A stretch of DNA of 64,000 nucleotides from Agitococcus sp. (GTDB taxonomy: Bacteria > Pseudomonadota > Gammaproteobacteria > Pseudomonadales > Moraxellaceae), in the NCBI GenBank assembly GCA_030646715.1, contig JAUSLJ010000035.1, positions 62,001 to 126,000 on the forward strand, read 5' to 3'. Made by a program: the position numbers and the translations under genes. Below, piece by piece: positions 50,887 through 60,537 of the stretch. Numbering within the stretch: position 1 is the stretch's first letter; each line of letters opens with the position of its first letter. Below the pieces are notes generated by a model, which worked only from the letters and a program-made list of their open reading frames with translations, was not told the origin of the DNA and ran no database searches.

Positions 50887-53244
50887 TTATGAGTGATTGA
50901 ATTGCTGTAATTTCGTTGATAATGCGCCTAAAAAAATAGGTTTAGTCAAAAAGTCATCCATGCCTGCATCGCGGCATAATTGTACATAATGAGGTAAAGC
51001 ATGAGCGGTCAGAGCAATAACGGGTAAACGACGGAGTTGTTGTTGCTGTTCCCAAATTCGCAACTGTTTGACAGTGCTGACACCATCTAATATCGGCATT
51101 TCATAATCCATGAGTACCACGTCAAAATCAGCATGTTGTTGCATCATGGTTTGGAGAGCGTCATGACCATTACTGACCATCACATGAGTAATCCCCAGTC
51201 GTTGTAACATGGAGCGAATAACCACTTGATTTATTGGGCTATCTTCGGCAACTAAAATATGTAAATTGGCTAAGTGTGTCGTCTGAGAAGATGAGGGCTG
51301 AGTATTGGCTAATGGGGCAGGAGCAATGACACGTTTGAAGTCGAGCTCGAAGCTAAAAGTTGCCCCTAGACCCAGCTCACTGGCGATAGCAATGCTACCG
51401 CCCATTAACTCCACTAATTGCTGACTGATTGCCAAACCTAAGCCGCTGCCACCGTATTGGCGAGTAATAGAGCTATCCGCTTGACTAAAGGCAGTGAATA
51501 ACAACGCCTGTTGTTGGTTACTAATACCAATGCCGCTATCTTTAATGCTGAACTTTAACCGACAGTGATTGTCACGGAGTTCGACGATGTCGATGGTTAA
51601 GCACACTTCACCTTCTGCGGTAAACTTAATGGCATTACCTAATAAATTGAGCAAAATTTGACGAATGCGTAAAGAGTCACCTTCTAGCCATTGGGGTAAA
51701 TCAGCAGGCTGTTGATACCTTAAGACTAAAGATTTTTGTTGTGCGACCGCAGTAAATAAACTGACACATTCGGATAATAACGCAGGTAAATCAAAGCTTT
51801 CTGCACATAAAGTTAACTTATTGGCATCCATGCGTGAAAAATCAAGAATATCATTGATTAGTTCTAATAGTTGCTTACTGGAGTTGTATAACAACGACAC
51901 TTGTTGCTGCTGTTCCGTATTTAAAGGCGAGCTTTGTAATAATTGAGTGACACCTAATACCGCGTTCATGGGGGTGCGAATTTCGTGGCTCATGCGCGCT
52001 AAAAACTCACTTTTGGCAGCACTTTCTGCTTTGGCTAGATGACTTTCTTGTTCATAACGTATTTTTGCAGCTTTTAGCGTATTCATTTGTTGCGCTAAAC
52101 CAATAGATAACAGTATTTGTTGCAGCGCAAAGCCGATTTGCATGGCGTAAATAGCGTGCGTGATATTACCAAAACCAAAATAATTCATGGAAATGGTATA
52201 GACCGCCGCCAATAACACGCTAATCCACGCAATAATAAACAAAGGAGCTGTGGCTAATTGGTCTTGCCAGCGTCTAAACCCTGTATAAAGCGCAATAATA
52301 ATGAGCAAAATACTGAGCGTTGGCACTAAACGAGCGGACAGCCATAGCGGTAAAAAAAACTGAATAAGCAGTAAGCTGAAGGTAATGGTGATGAAGACAT
52401 AATAGCTTTTGTTTAATAAATGCCGCGCAGCTAACTGTAAATAATAACGGACAAAAAATAAACCTGTAATCACCATTAACAAAATACTGGCGTAAAAACC
52501 GTGATTATTCCAGTTGGTTGCGTGCGGCCATATGCGAAATAGTACGCCGTGCAACCATAAAAAATAAATAATACTGCTGCTTAGATAAAATATATAAAGT
52601 AGTTGACTACGTTCACGGGTTAAATACCATAAAGCGAAATTATAAAATAATAGTCCAATCGCGACACCATAAAAAATACCAATCGCTAACTCATAATTAC
52701 TTTGATGCAGGATAAAATCATCGATAGTATAAAGATAAATCGGCAATGAAAATGGGCTAGTCGTTTGAATACGAAAGTAATAATTATGTGTAGTGAGTGT
52801 GGGCAATGTGATATGAAATGCAGGATTATTAATGGCAATTGGTCTTAGATAATAGTCAATATTGTCACCTGATTGATATTGTTCGACAAGCATTTGCTTA
52901 TCATTGATGGTAAATAGCTGAATATGGTCAAGTAAACTAAAAGGAATATCTAAGATGAGTTGTTGTAAATGTTGACTTGGATTATTTAATTGAAATTTAA
53001 ACCAGCAGGGCGGGTTACGATAAGAAAAAGCAACACTATGAGAGTTTATTGGCTGAAATGTTTGCTGCGCAATATTACTGGCAGTAAAAGCAGTTTGGTT
53101 TTCTTGTTCGCAAATATAGCTTAAATGAGGGACTAAGTCGTAGGAGCTTTTGAGGTCAGATATGACTAAAGTGTCTGCTTGAGCATGTGCTTGACTCAGC
53201 ACAAACAACCATAACAAGCAGTAGCGGAGTAACAGCATACTCAA
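50887..53244 (-). CDS. 7TMR-DISM hybrid sensor histidine kinase
   Basis: After a signal peptide (cut near AQA), residues about 25-180 form a 7TMR-DISMED2 periplasmic domain, followed by seven membrane helices (about 185-385), a HisKA domain with H420 in RMSHEIRTPMNA, an ATPase domain with YGGSGLGLAISQQLVELMGG and a receiver with D713 in VLMDYEMP. No Hpt follows. The extracytoplasmic domain resembles carbohydrate-binding types, so an external small molecule is the likely cue. It is not next to a separate response regulator. It precedes nothing else on the strand and is monocistronic. Confidence 0.9.
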   Translation of the reverse strand: MSMLLLRYCLLWLFVLSQAHAQADTLVISDLKSSYDLVPHLSYICEQENQTAFTASNIAQQTFQPINSHSVAFSYRNPPCWFKFQLNNPSQHLQQLILDIPFSLLDHIQLFTINDKQMLVEQYQSGDNIDYYLRPIAINNPAFHITLPTLTTHNYYFRIQTTSPFSLPIYLYTIDDFILHQSNYELAIGIFYGVAIGLLFYNFALWYLTRERSQLLYIFYLSSSIIYFLWLHGVLFRIWPHATNWNNHGFYASILLMVITGLFFVRYYLQLAARHLLNKSYYVFITITFSLLLIQFFLPLWLSARLVPTLSILLIIIALYTGFRRWQDQLATAPLFIIAWISVLLAAVYTISMNYFGFGNITHAIYAMQIGFALQQILLSIGLAQQMNTLKAAKIRYEQESHLAKAESAAKSEFLARMSHEIRTPMNAVLGVTQLLQSSPLNTEQQQQVSLLYNSSKQLLELINDILDFSRMDANKLTLCAESFDLPALLSECVSLFTAVAQQKSLVLRYQQPADLPQWLEGDSLRIRQILLNLLGNAIKFTAEGEVCLTIDIVELRDNHCRLKFSIKDSGIGISNQQQALLFTAFSQADSSITRQYGGSGLGLAISQQLVELMGGSIAIASELGLGATFSFELDFKRVIAPAPLANTQPSSSQTTHLANLHILVAEDSPINQVVIRSMLQRLGITHVMVSNGHDALQTMMQQHADFDVVLMDYEMPILDGVSTVKQLRIWEQQQQLRRLPVIALTAHALPHYVQLCRDAGMDDFLTKPIFLGALSTKLQQFNHS

Positions 53245-53296
53245 CCATCCCTAAAAAGTCGTCCCTTATCTCCACTTTTTACGCTGGCGTGTCGTT

Positions 53297-53331
53297 AAAT
53301 TGACTCTCATGGTGGAGTTGAGAGTCAATTT
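53297..53331. terminator. Long hairpin after the GMC oxidoreductase gene
   Basis: AAATTGACTCTCA and TGAGAGTCAATTT form a perfect 13-base stem with a nine-base loop. It lies 42 bases below the GMC gene stop and 52 above the sensor kinase start. The T-rich side (ATTTTATTG) is on the plus strand, so as a minus-strand terminator it is not ideal. Confidence 0.55.
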
Positions 53332-53373
53332 ATTTTATTGCGCTTATCCAAAATTTGATTTTGGTTGAGCGGT

Positions 53374-54966
53374 CTAACTCCAGAAATAGCCTTTATGGCG
53401 CGTCAAAATTTGCTCGGAAATATAATGCGCTAATGCCGCAACGGTGAGCAGTGGATGCTGAACCGCAATCGTTGGTAATAAGCTGGCATCACTGACAAAT
53501 AAACCACTGACTTCATAGGTTTGGCCATAAGGATCAACAACGGCTTTGGTGCGATCAGCTCCCATGCGACAGCTACCTTGAGCATTCAACGAGATGAGGC
53601 GCATAGAAAAAATGCCTAAAGAACCGTAATCAATGCCATCAACAATAGAATCTAGTTCTTCGAGAGAGGAAGCTTGTACGCGCTGATATGTCGGTAAATA
53701 AACCCGTTCCGCGCCCGCAGCAAAGAAGATTCGACCTGCACGTTTTAAACCATCTTTATACAGAGCAAACTCATCTTTAGTCATATTCCATTCAATACGT
53801 TTGGAACCGCCGCGAATTGGGCCACTCCAATGGACAAATCCATGACCATTATCAGGAATCAAAATGTTAAGGGCGGAAAAGTATTTAAACTCTTCCATAA
53901 AGCGAATATGGTCAACACCCATTGATAGTTCATTTTGTGCCATTAACTGTACAGGAGCCGCTAAACCCGACTCCATTAACATTTTCCCGCTTTTTTCACC
54001 TAAAAATTCATCAATGTGCATACCTGTAAAGGCACCGCGCCAGCCGTAAACAGGGACAGGAAATTTACCTAACACCACGCCTGTGGGATGTAATGAAAGG
54101 TTTCTTCCGAGTTGATTATTTTTATTGGGGAGTTTACTGCGTTGTAACAGTAGTGGTGTTTGAATTGCACCCGCAGAAGAAACCACAATTTGAGCATTCA
54201 CTTTGATATTCGCAATGATCGCTTGGTTTTTAGGGTCAATAACACGACCTGATACACCAACGGCTCGGCCATTTTTAATCAGTATCTGTTCGACATAAGT
54301 GTCAGAATAAATTTTTACGCCAGCAGCAGTTGCCCATGCTAAATAGGTCACAGGCATAGAAGTTTTGCGGTCAGACGGGCAGCCTGCTAAACAATGTCCC
54401 GTTAACGCACATTGTTTGGCATTACGAGATTGTGGTCGCCATGACCAACCCAAAGCTTCACAACCACGAATGATGGCGTTGGCGCAATCATTAATTTCAT
54501 GGGGTTCATTTAAGTGAACATGAAGATGTCGTTCGACTTTTTCGTAGTAGGGGTAAATATTATTGGGCGCAAGTGCTTCAACACCATGATCTTTTGCCCA
54601 TGACTCTAAAACATAATCGGGTGCGCGTGTGGCAATGGTGGCACTAATCACTGAAGAGCCGCCAACACAGTTACCTTGCATAACCACTGTATCACCAATG
54701 GTATTCGTCTGTGCGCCTACGTCTTGATAAAGATTTTCTAAAGCCCATGCCATATCTTCAGTAAATTCGCTACTCGGAACATAACGACCTGCTTCTAAAA
54801 TAATGACTTTCTTGCCTGCCACCGCAAGATTGTGGGCAATGATTGCGCCACCTGTTCCTGAGCCAATAACAACGACGTCAGCATCAAGAATAATATCTTC
54901 ACTGCTACGAATATCACGCGCCTGAGTTACAGGTATGCCTTCTTTAGGAAGTTCTTTGTAAATCAT
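53374..54966 (-). CDS. GMC-family FAD oxidoreductase (long-chain alcohol oxidase-like)
   Basis: The 530-residue flavoenzyme has VVIGSGTGGAIIAHNLAVAGKKVIILEAGRY at about 31-61, then GNCVGGSSVISATIATRAP, CALTGHCLAGCPSDRKTSMP (cysteine-rich, as in long-chain alcohol oxidases), and the C-terminal GSCRMGADRTKAVVD...DASLLPTIAVQHPLLTVAALA. It has no signal peptide of its own. The gene upstream on the same strand encodes a Tat-exported protein, and this pairing is usual for membrane-linked GMC dehydrogenases; co-export is possible (inference). Substrate is unknown; long-chain or terpenoid alcohols are candidates. Confidence 0.83.
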   Translation of the reverse strand: MIYKELPKEGIPVTQARDIRSSEDIILDADVVVIGSGTGGAIIAHNLAVAGKKVIILEAGRYVPSSEFTEDMAWALENLYQDVGAQTNTIGDTVVMQGNCVGGSSVISATIATRAPDYVLESWAKDHGVEALAPNNIYPYYEKVERHLHVHLNEPHEINDCANAIIRGCEALGWSWRPQSRNAKQCALTGHCLAGCPSDRKTSMPVTYLAWATAAGVKIYSDTYVEQILIKNGRAVGVSGRVIDPKNQAIIANIKVNAQIVVSSAGAIQTPLLLQRSKLPNKNNQLGRNLSLHPTGVVLGKFPVPVYGWRGAFTGMHIDEFLGEKSGKMLMESGLAAPVQLMAQNELSMGVDHIRFMEEFKYFSALNILIPDNGHGFVHWSGPIRGGSKRIEWNMTKDEFALYKDGLKRAGRIFFAAGAERVYLPTYQRVQASSLEELDSIVDGIDYGSLGIFSMRLISLNAQGSCRMGADRTKAVVDPYGQTYEVSGLFVSDASLLPTIAVQHPLLTVAALAHYISEQILTRHKGYFWS

Positions 54967-55031
54967 TTGTTATTATGTCCTTAGCCAAGAAAGTCGGTTT
55001 TTATTAAGAAGAAATCGCATCATTTTACTGT

Positions 55032-55658
55032 TTATTTGTCGAATTTCTTTTCTTCATCATCGCGCGGTAAAGGCATATTGCCTAAGCGACGAATACCCCA
55101 TTTAGCACTTACCGGGCCATCATATTCTAAGCCTTGCCAAGTGCGTGGGTCACGCCAATACGCGACACCCAAAAGTGTTTTTAAGCTGACGATCAAGCCT
55201 CCTTGAAAGGCCAAACCACTCTGCCAAGAGCGAATTTGTGCTAAAGCTTGTTCGTTAGTAAGGCTGGAAAAACGTTTTAATTTATAAAGTGTACTAAACT
55301 CTAAAGATTTCGTGCCTAACGATAATAAGAAGCGGGTATCACTGTTGAGCCGTCCAACCATATTATCTAAGTTTTCCATCACTGGTACATCGGTGGTGGA
55401 TGGTAAATCAGGAAAACGTTCCGTCGCTAAGAAGACAACACGTAACTTATCAAATAAGCGATATTCAGCTTCGCTAAGATGACGAATATAAGTAGGCACG
55501 CCTTCCGCAAAAGCACGGCTAGGCAGAGTTAAGACGGTCGCGGCGGTTGTGCCTAAGACTAAACCTGTTTTTAAAAAACGACGACGTGAAAGGCTTGCCA
55601 ATTGGTTTTCAAATTGTACAAGCGCAGAGTCTTGTTGTGACATAGACATCCCCGACAA
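55032..55658 (-). CDS. Tat-exported partner of GMC oxidoreductase (subunit-3-like)
   Basis: The 208-residue protein has an exact twin-arginine motif, SRRRFLK (24-30), a hydrophobic stretch GLVLGTTAATVLTLP and a probable cut near AFAEG. The mature part (LSEAEYRLFDKLRVVFLATE onward) resembles gluconate 2-dehydrogenase subunit 3-type partners. It is the first gene of a pair with the GMC oxidoreductase, 65 bases apart. Such partners are thought to help export or assemble the flavoprotein; this is inferred here. Confidence 0.78.
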   Translation of the reverse strand: MSGMSMSQQDSALVQFENQLASLSRRRFLKTGLVLGTTAATVLTLPSRAFAEGVPTYIRHLSEAEYRLFDKLRVVFLATERFPDLPSTTDVPVMENLDNMVGRLNSDTRFLLSLGTKSLEFSTLYKLKRFSSLTNEQALAQIRSWQSGLAFQGGLIVSLKTLLGVAYWRDPRTWQGLEYDGPVSAKWGIRRLGNMPLPRDDEEKKFDK

Positions 55659-55808
55659 AAAGCGGCCTGCTCAGTGAAAAAGAATTTTAGTTATTAACGC
55701 AGGGCTACCTAGTCTAGCTGAAACTAAAGCAATAATTAAGCCTATGCGTTAGCTGATTGTAAATTTTATCAAAACTTAGGCGACTAATTTGTTATCTATG
55801 CTCAAATA

Positions 55809-56669
55809 TCAAGCAGTTGGTGGTTGTTCGCGCTGCAATTGTACGGTAAACGGTAACACTTCTCCCGTATTGAAGGTGATTTGTGGGAAAGGCATTTCCA
55901 CGTGATGCTCATCAAAGGCAAGCTTTATGCTTTCTTGCATGACATCGCGAATATCCAAGAAGTTTTCCCGCCGAGTCCAAACGTTAAACGCGAGGCTAAT
56001 CGCTGAGTCCCCGAAATTTTGGACGGTGACTTGGGCTCGTGGCTCATCGAGTACAAGGACATTTTTTTCGGCAATGGCTAATAAAATACCACGAACTTTA
56101 CGAATGTCTTCTTTATAACTAATACTGACATTAATGGGCACACGACGAATAGGAAAACGAGTCAAATTTAGAACGACTGATTTAATTAATTGCTCATTGG
56201 GAATACGGACGTAAACGTTGTCAGCCGTGCGTAATTTAATCGACAATAAATCGACCGATAAAACATCACCAATCGTTTTATCGACTTGAATGGTATCACC
56301 CACCACAAATGACCCTTCGCCAATCAAAAACAAGCCGCTAATTAAATTAGATGCAGAAGTTTGTGAAGCAAAACCGATGGCAACGGTGAAAACACCCGCC
56401 GCACCAAGCAACACACTGATTTTAAAACCCATTTCATGTAAAGATGAAATAGTAAACAGTAGCAAGAGAAAATAGAAAATGCCACGTCGCCAAACCAAAA
56501 GCTGATGCGCTGTTAACCGTTGACTCATCGTACGGACAAATGCTGTGGTGACTAAATGGGAAACTAAGTAGCCAAAAGCAAGAAGCAATCCACCAATAAT
56601 AAAGCCTTCGGTTTTATCGCTAACAGGTAAGTTAATGAGTTGGTCTAAAAAGCTGTCTGTTTTGGCCAT
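55809..56669 (-). CDS. Mechanosensitive ion channel, MscS family
   Basis: The 286-residue protein has about three membrane helices (15-40, 60-80, 85-120) and the pore-lining TM3 with GAAGVFTVAIGFASQTSASNLISGLFLI, then the beta domain beginning EGSFVVGDTIQVDKTIGD. The VRIPNEQLIKSVVLNLTRFPIRRVPI strand is typical of small MscS channels that open under membrane tension in hypo-osmotic shock. It lies 36 bases downstream of a DUF432-like gene on the same strand, so they may be cotranscribed. Confidence 0.92.
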   Translation of the reverse strand: MAKTDSFLDQLINLPVSDKTEGFIIGGLLLAFGYLVSHLVTTAFVRTMSQRLTAHQLLVWRRGIFYFLLLLFTISSLHEMGFKISVLLGAAGVFTVAIGFASQTSASNLISGLFLIGEGSFVVGDTIQVDKTIGDVLSVDLLSIKLRTADNVYVRIPNEQLIKSVVLNLTRFPIRRVPINVSISYKEDIRKVRGILLAIAEKNVLVLDEPRAQVTVQNFGDSAISLAFNVWTRRENFLDIRDVMQESIKLAFDEHHVEMPFPQITFNTGEVLPFTVQLQREQPPTA

Positions 56670-56705
56670 GTCGCGAATTCCAATAAAAACAATCTGTAAG
56701 TTAAA

Positions 56706-57494
56706 TTAATCAAAAAAATGTTCAAACAAACCATTAAAGTGATCTTGATTTTCAATACGTGCCGTATTTTGTAAGGTCGCAACCCCTGCTTGTTGATGCA
56801 GATGGGGTTCTATGCGTAATTTAGGAATACGACCATTATTCGTTAGCTCAACCGCAAGGGTAGAAGTCCACAGTCGTCCATCGGTTGCACTATATAAAGG
56901 TAATAACGGTGTCGGGATATTAATTCGTTCTATCGGCATGGTTTGTGAGCTGTGATTATCAATTTGCACGGGTGTTACCGCTCTAAAAGCACGTATCGGC
57001 AATTGGCTAAGATCAATACGGCCAAATACTTTTGTGGCATAACAAATTTCACCACGAATCGGGCTAGAGCCAAACCAAGTATCTGTGGGACGAATGACGG
57101 GAATATCTAATAAGGGCTTTTCGTGTTTATTTATCGCAATTTTTAGCCATAGCGGTGTACTAACAAATAATGTCACCGATTGATTGGCTGGAATAAATAA
57201 GGGTTCAATCGGTTTAATCACCACGGAGCGATCCGCTAATGCAGGCAAAATCATCATATTTTCATGGGTTTGATTAAAAATATAACGTCTCAACACAGAG
57301 GTATCAGGGAGGTTCTCAATACTGTCTTCAACTGACCAACTGTGTTCATCTTCATTTTGTTGCGGATGGCGATAGCTTTGAATATGCCATTCTTGAGCAC
57401 TACGTTTTAATTGTAAGTCTAAGCCTGCCAAATGCCATCGACGTGTTTGCTCTAAATCAAAATGGTGTTCGCCCCACCAAGTTTGTGTAGTCAT
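56706..57494 (-). CDS. DUF432-like protein, probable partner of MscS channel
   Basis: A GGAG site eight bases before the ATG at 57494 sets the start (262 residues); the longer frame has no support. The protein is soluble and beta-rich, with repeated LxIEP/VxIKP-like strands and no signal peptide or membrane helix. The pattern (IPANQSVTLFVSTPLWLKIAI; WFGSSPIRGEICYATK) resembles DUF432, a family I recall next to MscS genes; this family call is tentative. The adjacent MscS gene follows 36 bases downstream. Confidence 0.62.
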   Translation of the reverse strand: MTTQTWWGEHHFDLEQTRRWHLAGLDLQLKRSAQEWHIQSYRHPQQNEDEHSWSVEDSIENLPDTSVLRRYIFNQTHENMMILPALADRSVVIKPIEPLFIPANQSVTLFVSTPLWLKIAINKHEKPLLDIPVIRPTDTWFGSSPIRGEICYATKVFGRIDLSQLPIRAFRAVTPVQIDNHSSQTMPIERINIPTPLLPLYSATDGRLWTSTLAVELTNNGRIPKLRIEPHLHQQAGVATLQNTARIENQDHFNGLFEHFFD

Positions 57495-57737
57495 TTTGTG
57501 TGCTCCATGAGACTTTTTATCGAGAATGCGCGGATTATGCCTAATCTCTGGCACAAAATAGTTGTATATTCGGCATTGAGGTGCGTATTGTCATCCATTA
57601 GACTGTCATGAAAGTGTATTATCTTGCCGTATAGCGGCCTGCAAATATATTTTTTGATGATGAAATACCTAATTAAAATTATATTGTGCACTTGATCCGT
57701 GCAGTTTAACTCATTGTAATAAAACGAGAAGCCCATC

Positions 57738-59216
57738 ATGTCCCGTCAGGGTCAATTATCTTATAGCTTTGCTAAACGACACGGCGTATTGCTAGTCATG
57801 CAATCTGAAACACAACAGCAAGCCTTATTGTTGCGCGAAGATGTCAAATTATCGAGCTTAATGGAAGTTAGGCGCGCGATTGGTGCTGTTTCTACCCACG
57901 AAACCGTCTCCATAGAAATGTTTAACCAACGTTTGGCGGGTGCTTATCAAGGTGATGGCGGCGAGTCGCAGCAAGCGGTGGCGGGTTTAGAAGACCATCC
58001 TGATTTAGAAAGCTTGGCTGAGTCGGTACCAGAAACCGAAGACTTGATGGAGCAAGAAGATGACGCGCCGATTATTCGTTTAATTAATGCCTTGCTGAGT
58101 GAAGCGATTCGTCTGAGTGCTTCAGATATTCATGTCGAAGCCTTTGAAAAAAAGCTTTCGGTAAGGATGCGCGTCGATGGCGTGTTACGTGAAATTGTCC
58201 AACCTCGTCGTGAATTAGCACCGTTATTAGTATCGCGTATTAAAGTCATGGCAAAACTGGATATTGCCGAAAAACGTATTCCCCAAGATGGTCGTATTTC
58301 ATTACGTTTGGCGGGGCGAGAAGTGGACGTGCGGGTTTCAACATTACCTGCGAATCATGGTGAACGCGTGGTGATGCGTTTGTTAGATAAACAAGCAGGA
58401 CGTTTAGATATTGGTCATTTAGGATTGCAAGCGACCGACCATAAACGTTTACGTGATTTAATTCATAAACCTCATGGCATTATTTTAGTCACAGGGCCAA
58501 CAGGTTCGGGTAAAACTACGACACTGTATGCAGCATTAACTGAATTAAACGATCACTCTCGCAATATTCTCACCGTCGAAGACCCGATTGAATATCAATT
58601 AGAAGGTATCGGCCAAACCCAAGTTAACACCAAAGTAGATATGACTTTTGCTCGTGGCCTGCGTGCGATGTTGCGTCAAGATCCTGATGTGGTCATGATT
58701 GGTGAGATTCGAGATACTGAAACCGCAGAAATTGCCGTTCAAGCCTCGTTAACAGGGCATTTAGTATTATCGACGCTGCACACTAATACCGCTGTGGGTG
58801 CGGTGACTCGTTTACAAGACATGGGCATTGAGCCGTTCTTATTAGCTTCTTCTTTATTAGGTGTGGTAGCGCAACGATTAGTACGCGTACTGTGTGTACA
58901 TTGTCGTATTGGTGCGATAGCAGATGAAGAAGAGTGTGCTCTATTGGGAGTAACACCGAGTTATGCACCGACGATTTATCGTCCCAAAGGCTGTGAAAAA
59001 TGTAATTTCAGTGGTTATCGTGGCCGTTTAGGAATTTATGAATTAGTGATGGTCGATGACACCATGCGTCGCCTTATTCATAGCCATGCGGGTGAGCATG
59101 AGTTAGAAGCCCATGCCCGTACACTCAGCTCTAGTATTCGTGCTGACGGGATTCGTAAAGTATTAAAAGGCGTGACAACTTTGGAAGAGGTGGTTCGCGC
59201 CACCCGTGAGGGCTGA
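57738..59216 (+). CDS. gspE: Type II secretion ATPase GspE
   Basis: The 492-residue AAA-type ATPase powers the T2SS piston in the cytoplasm. Walker A is GPTGSGKT (253-260), followed by the Asp box ([22 protein letters not shown]), Walker B ([24 protein letters not shown]) and the His box (LSTLHTN). The tetracysteine zinc site is near 395-432 (CVHC...CEKC). It starts the gsp cluster, with gspF only five bases on. There is no gspC or gspD before it; the upstream neighbours are unrelated and divergent. Confidence 0.96.
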   Translation: MSRQGQLSYSFAKRHGVLLVMQSETQQQALLLREDVKLSSLMEVRRAIGAVSTHETVSIEMFNQRLAGAYQGDGGESQQAVAGLEDHPDLESLAESVPETEDLMEQEDDAPIIRLINALLSEAIRLSASDIHVEAFEKKLSVRMRVDGVLREIVQPRRELAPLLVSRIKVMAKLDIAEKRIPQDGRISLRLAGREVDVRVSTLPANHGERVVMRLLDKQAGRLDIGHLGLQATDHKRLRDLIHKPHGIILVTGPTGSGKTTTLYAALTELNDHSRNILTVEDPIEYQLEGIGQTQVNTKVDMTFARGLRAMLRQDPDVVMIGEIRDTETAEIAVQASLTGHLVLSTLHTNTAVGAVTRLQDMGIEPFLLASSLLGVVAQRLVRVLCVHCRIGAIADEEECALLGVTPSYAPTIYRPKGCEKCNFSGYRGRLGIYELVMVDDTMRRLIHSHAGEHELEAHARTLSSSIRADGIRKVLKGVTTLEEVVRATREG

Positions 59217-59221
59217 AGACA

Positions 59222-60445
59222 ATGCCAGCCTTTGATTTTATTGCGGTTGATGCACAGGGTAAAAAACAGAAAGGGGTACTTGAAGGCGATAGTACGCGTC
59301 AAATTCGCCAACAACTTCGTGAAAAGGGCTGGTTTCCCACCTCGGTAGAAGCAGCATCTTCAGACCAAAAACAATCCGACGAGAAGCAAGCCTTTTGGCA
59401 AAGCAAAAAAGGCTTAACAGCTTACGAATTGGCGTTAATCACGCGTCAATTGGCGACATTGATTCAAGCGGGAATCCCTTTAGAAGAAACCTTAAAAGCG
59501 GTGGCGAAACAAACCGAAAAACCCGCGATCCAAAGTTTATTGTTGGCAGTGCGTGGCAAAGTGCTGGAGGGTTATCCTTTAGCACAGAGTTTTTCGGCTT
59601 TTCCGCAAGCATTTCCTGATTTGTATCGGGCGACGGTGTCGGCAGGTGAAAAGTCGGGGCATTTGGATTTAGTCTTGCAGCAACTCGCTGACTATACTGA
59701 AAATCGTTTTACTATCCAAAAACAAATTCAAGGGGCGATGATTTACCCGATCATTTTGACGACATTAGCGATGTTAATTGTTGTTGGCTTGTTAGCATAT
59801 GTAGTACCCGACATTGTTAAGGTATTTAATAACTCACACCATGAATTACCGTTATTAACACGAGGATTAATTGCTGCAAGTGATGCGGTCAAAAGTTTTG
59901 GCCCTTATATGTTGGTGTTGTTAGGTATCGGTGCATGGTTGGGTAATAAAACCCTGAAAACAGATAAAGGCCGTTATGCCTTTGATGCTTTCGTTTTGCG
60001 TGTGCCTTTGGTACGTCGCATTGCCAAAGGCGCTAATGCCGCACGTTTTGCCAGTACCTTAAGTATTTTAAGCCGTAGTGGTGTGCCTTTAGTAGAAGGT
60101 TTATATATTGCGGCTGCTGTTACCAGTAATTGGCATATTCGTGATGCGATTTTAGACGCAGCAACTAAAGTCACGGAAGGCGGTAGTATTAGCCATGCTT
60201 TGGAAAAAAGCCGTTATTTTCCGCCGATGATGATTCAAATGTTGCGCAGCGGTGAAACAGGTGGCGAGTTAGATGAAATGTTGGCTCGTGCTGCGTCGAT
60301 GCAGGATAGAGAATTATCCTCATTAATTACAACGATGGTCGGCTTATTTGAACCATTAATGTTATTGATTATGGCGGGAGTGGTATTAATTATTGTTTTG
60401 GCGATTATGTTGCCAATTGTCAGTATGAATAACTTAGTACATTAA
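59222..60445 (+). CDS. gspF: Type II secretion inner-membrane platform protein GspF
   Basis: The 407-residue protein has two homologous GspF domains (about 70-190 and 272-395) and three membrane helices (about 172-195, 222-240, 377-400). Motifs LALITRQLATLIQAGIPLEE and ARFASTLSILSRSGVPLVEGL mark the two repeats. It links GspE to the pseudopilus base. It follows gspE by five bases, so they are cotranscribed; a terminator-like hairpin separates it from gspG. Confidence 0.96.
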   Translation: MPAFDFIAVDAQGKKQKGVLEGDSTRQIRQQLREKGWFPTSVEAASSDQKQSDEKQAFWQSKKGLTAYELALITRQLATLIQAGIPLEETLKAVAKQTEKPAIQSLLLAVRGKVLEGYPLAQSFSAFPQAFPDLYRATVSAGEKSGHLDLVLQQLADYTENRFTIQKQIQGAMIYPIILTTLAMLIVVGLLAYVVPDIVKVFNNSHHELPLLTRGLIAASDAVKSFGPYMLVLLGIGAWLGNKTLKTDKGRYAFDAFVLRVPLVRRIAKGANAARFASTLSILSRSGVPLVEGLYIAAAVTSNWHIRDAILDAATKVTEGGSISHALEKSRYFPPMMIQMLRSGETGGELDEMLARAASMQDRELSSLITTMVGLFEPLMLLIMAGVVLIIVLAIMLPIVSMNNLVH

Positions 60446-60451
60446 ATCATG

Positions 60452-60488
60452 ACTTACGCATCTCACCGAGATTAGTGCGTAAGTTTTA
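60452..60488 (+). terminator. Terminator-like hairpin between gspF and gspG
   Basis: ACTTACGCA-TCTC-ACC-GAGA-TTAG-TGCGTAAGT followed by TTTAAAA forms a stem of nine pairs plus an inner four. It may partly end gspEF transcription. The arm ACTTACGCA also occurs in the ends of the palindromic elements near 38019 and 49322. A small inverted repeat GAGAG-TATATT-CTCTC (60496-60511) follows before gspG. Confidence 0.6.
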
Positions 60489-60537
60489 AAATGTTGAGAG
60501 TATATTCTCTCTAGAAATTAAAGAGTTAGAGGTTGTA

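Noticed and set aside
57548-57566. CTGGCACAAAATAGTTGTA as a sigma-54 promoter for gspE
   Set aside because: The -24 GG is present, but at ten bases' distance there is TT, not GC.
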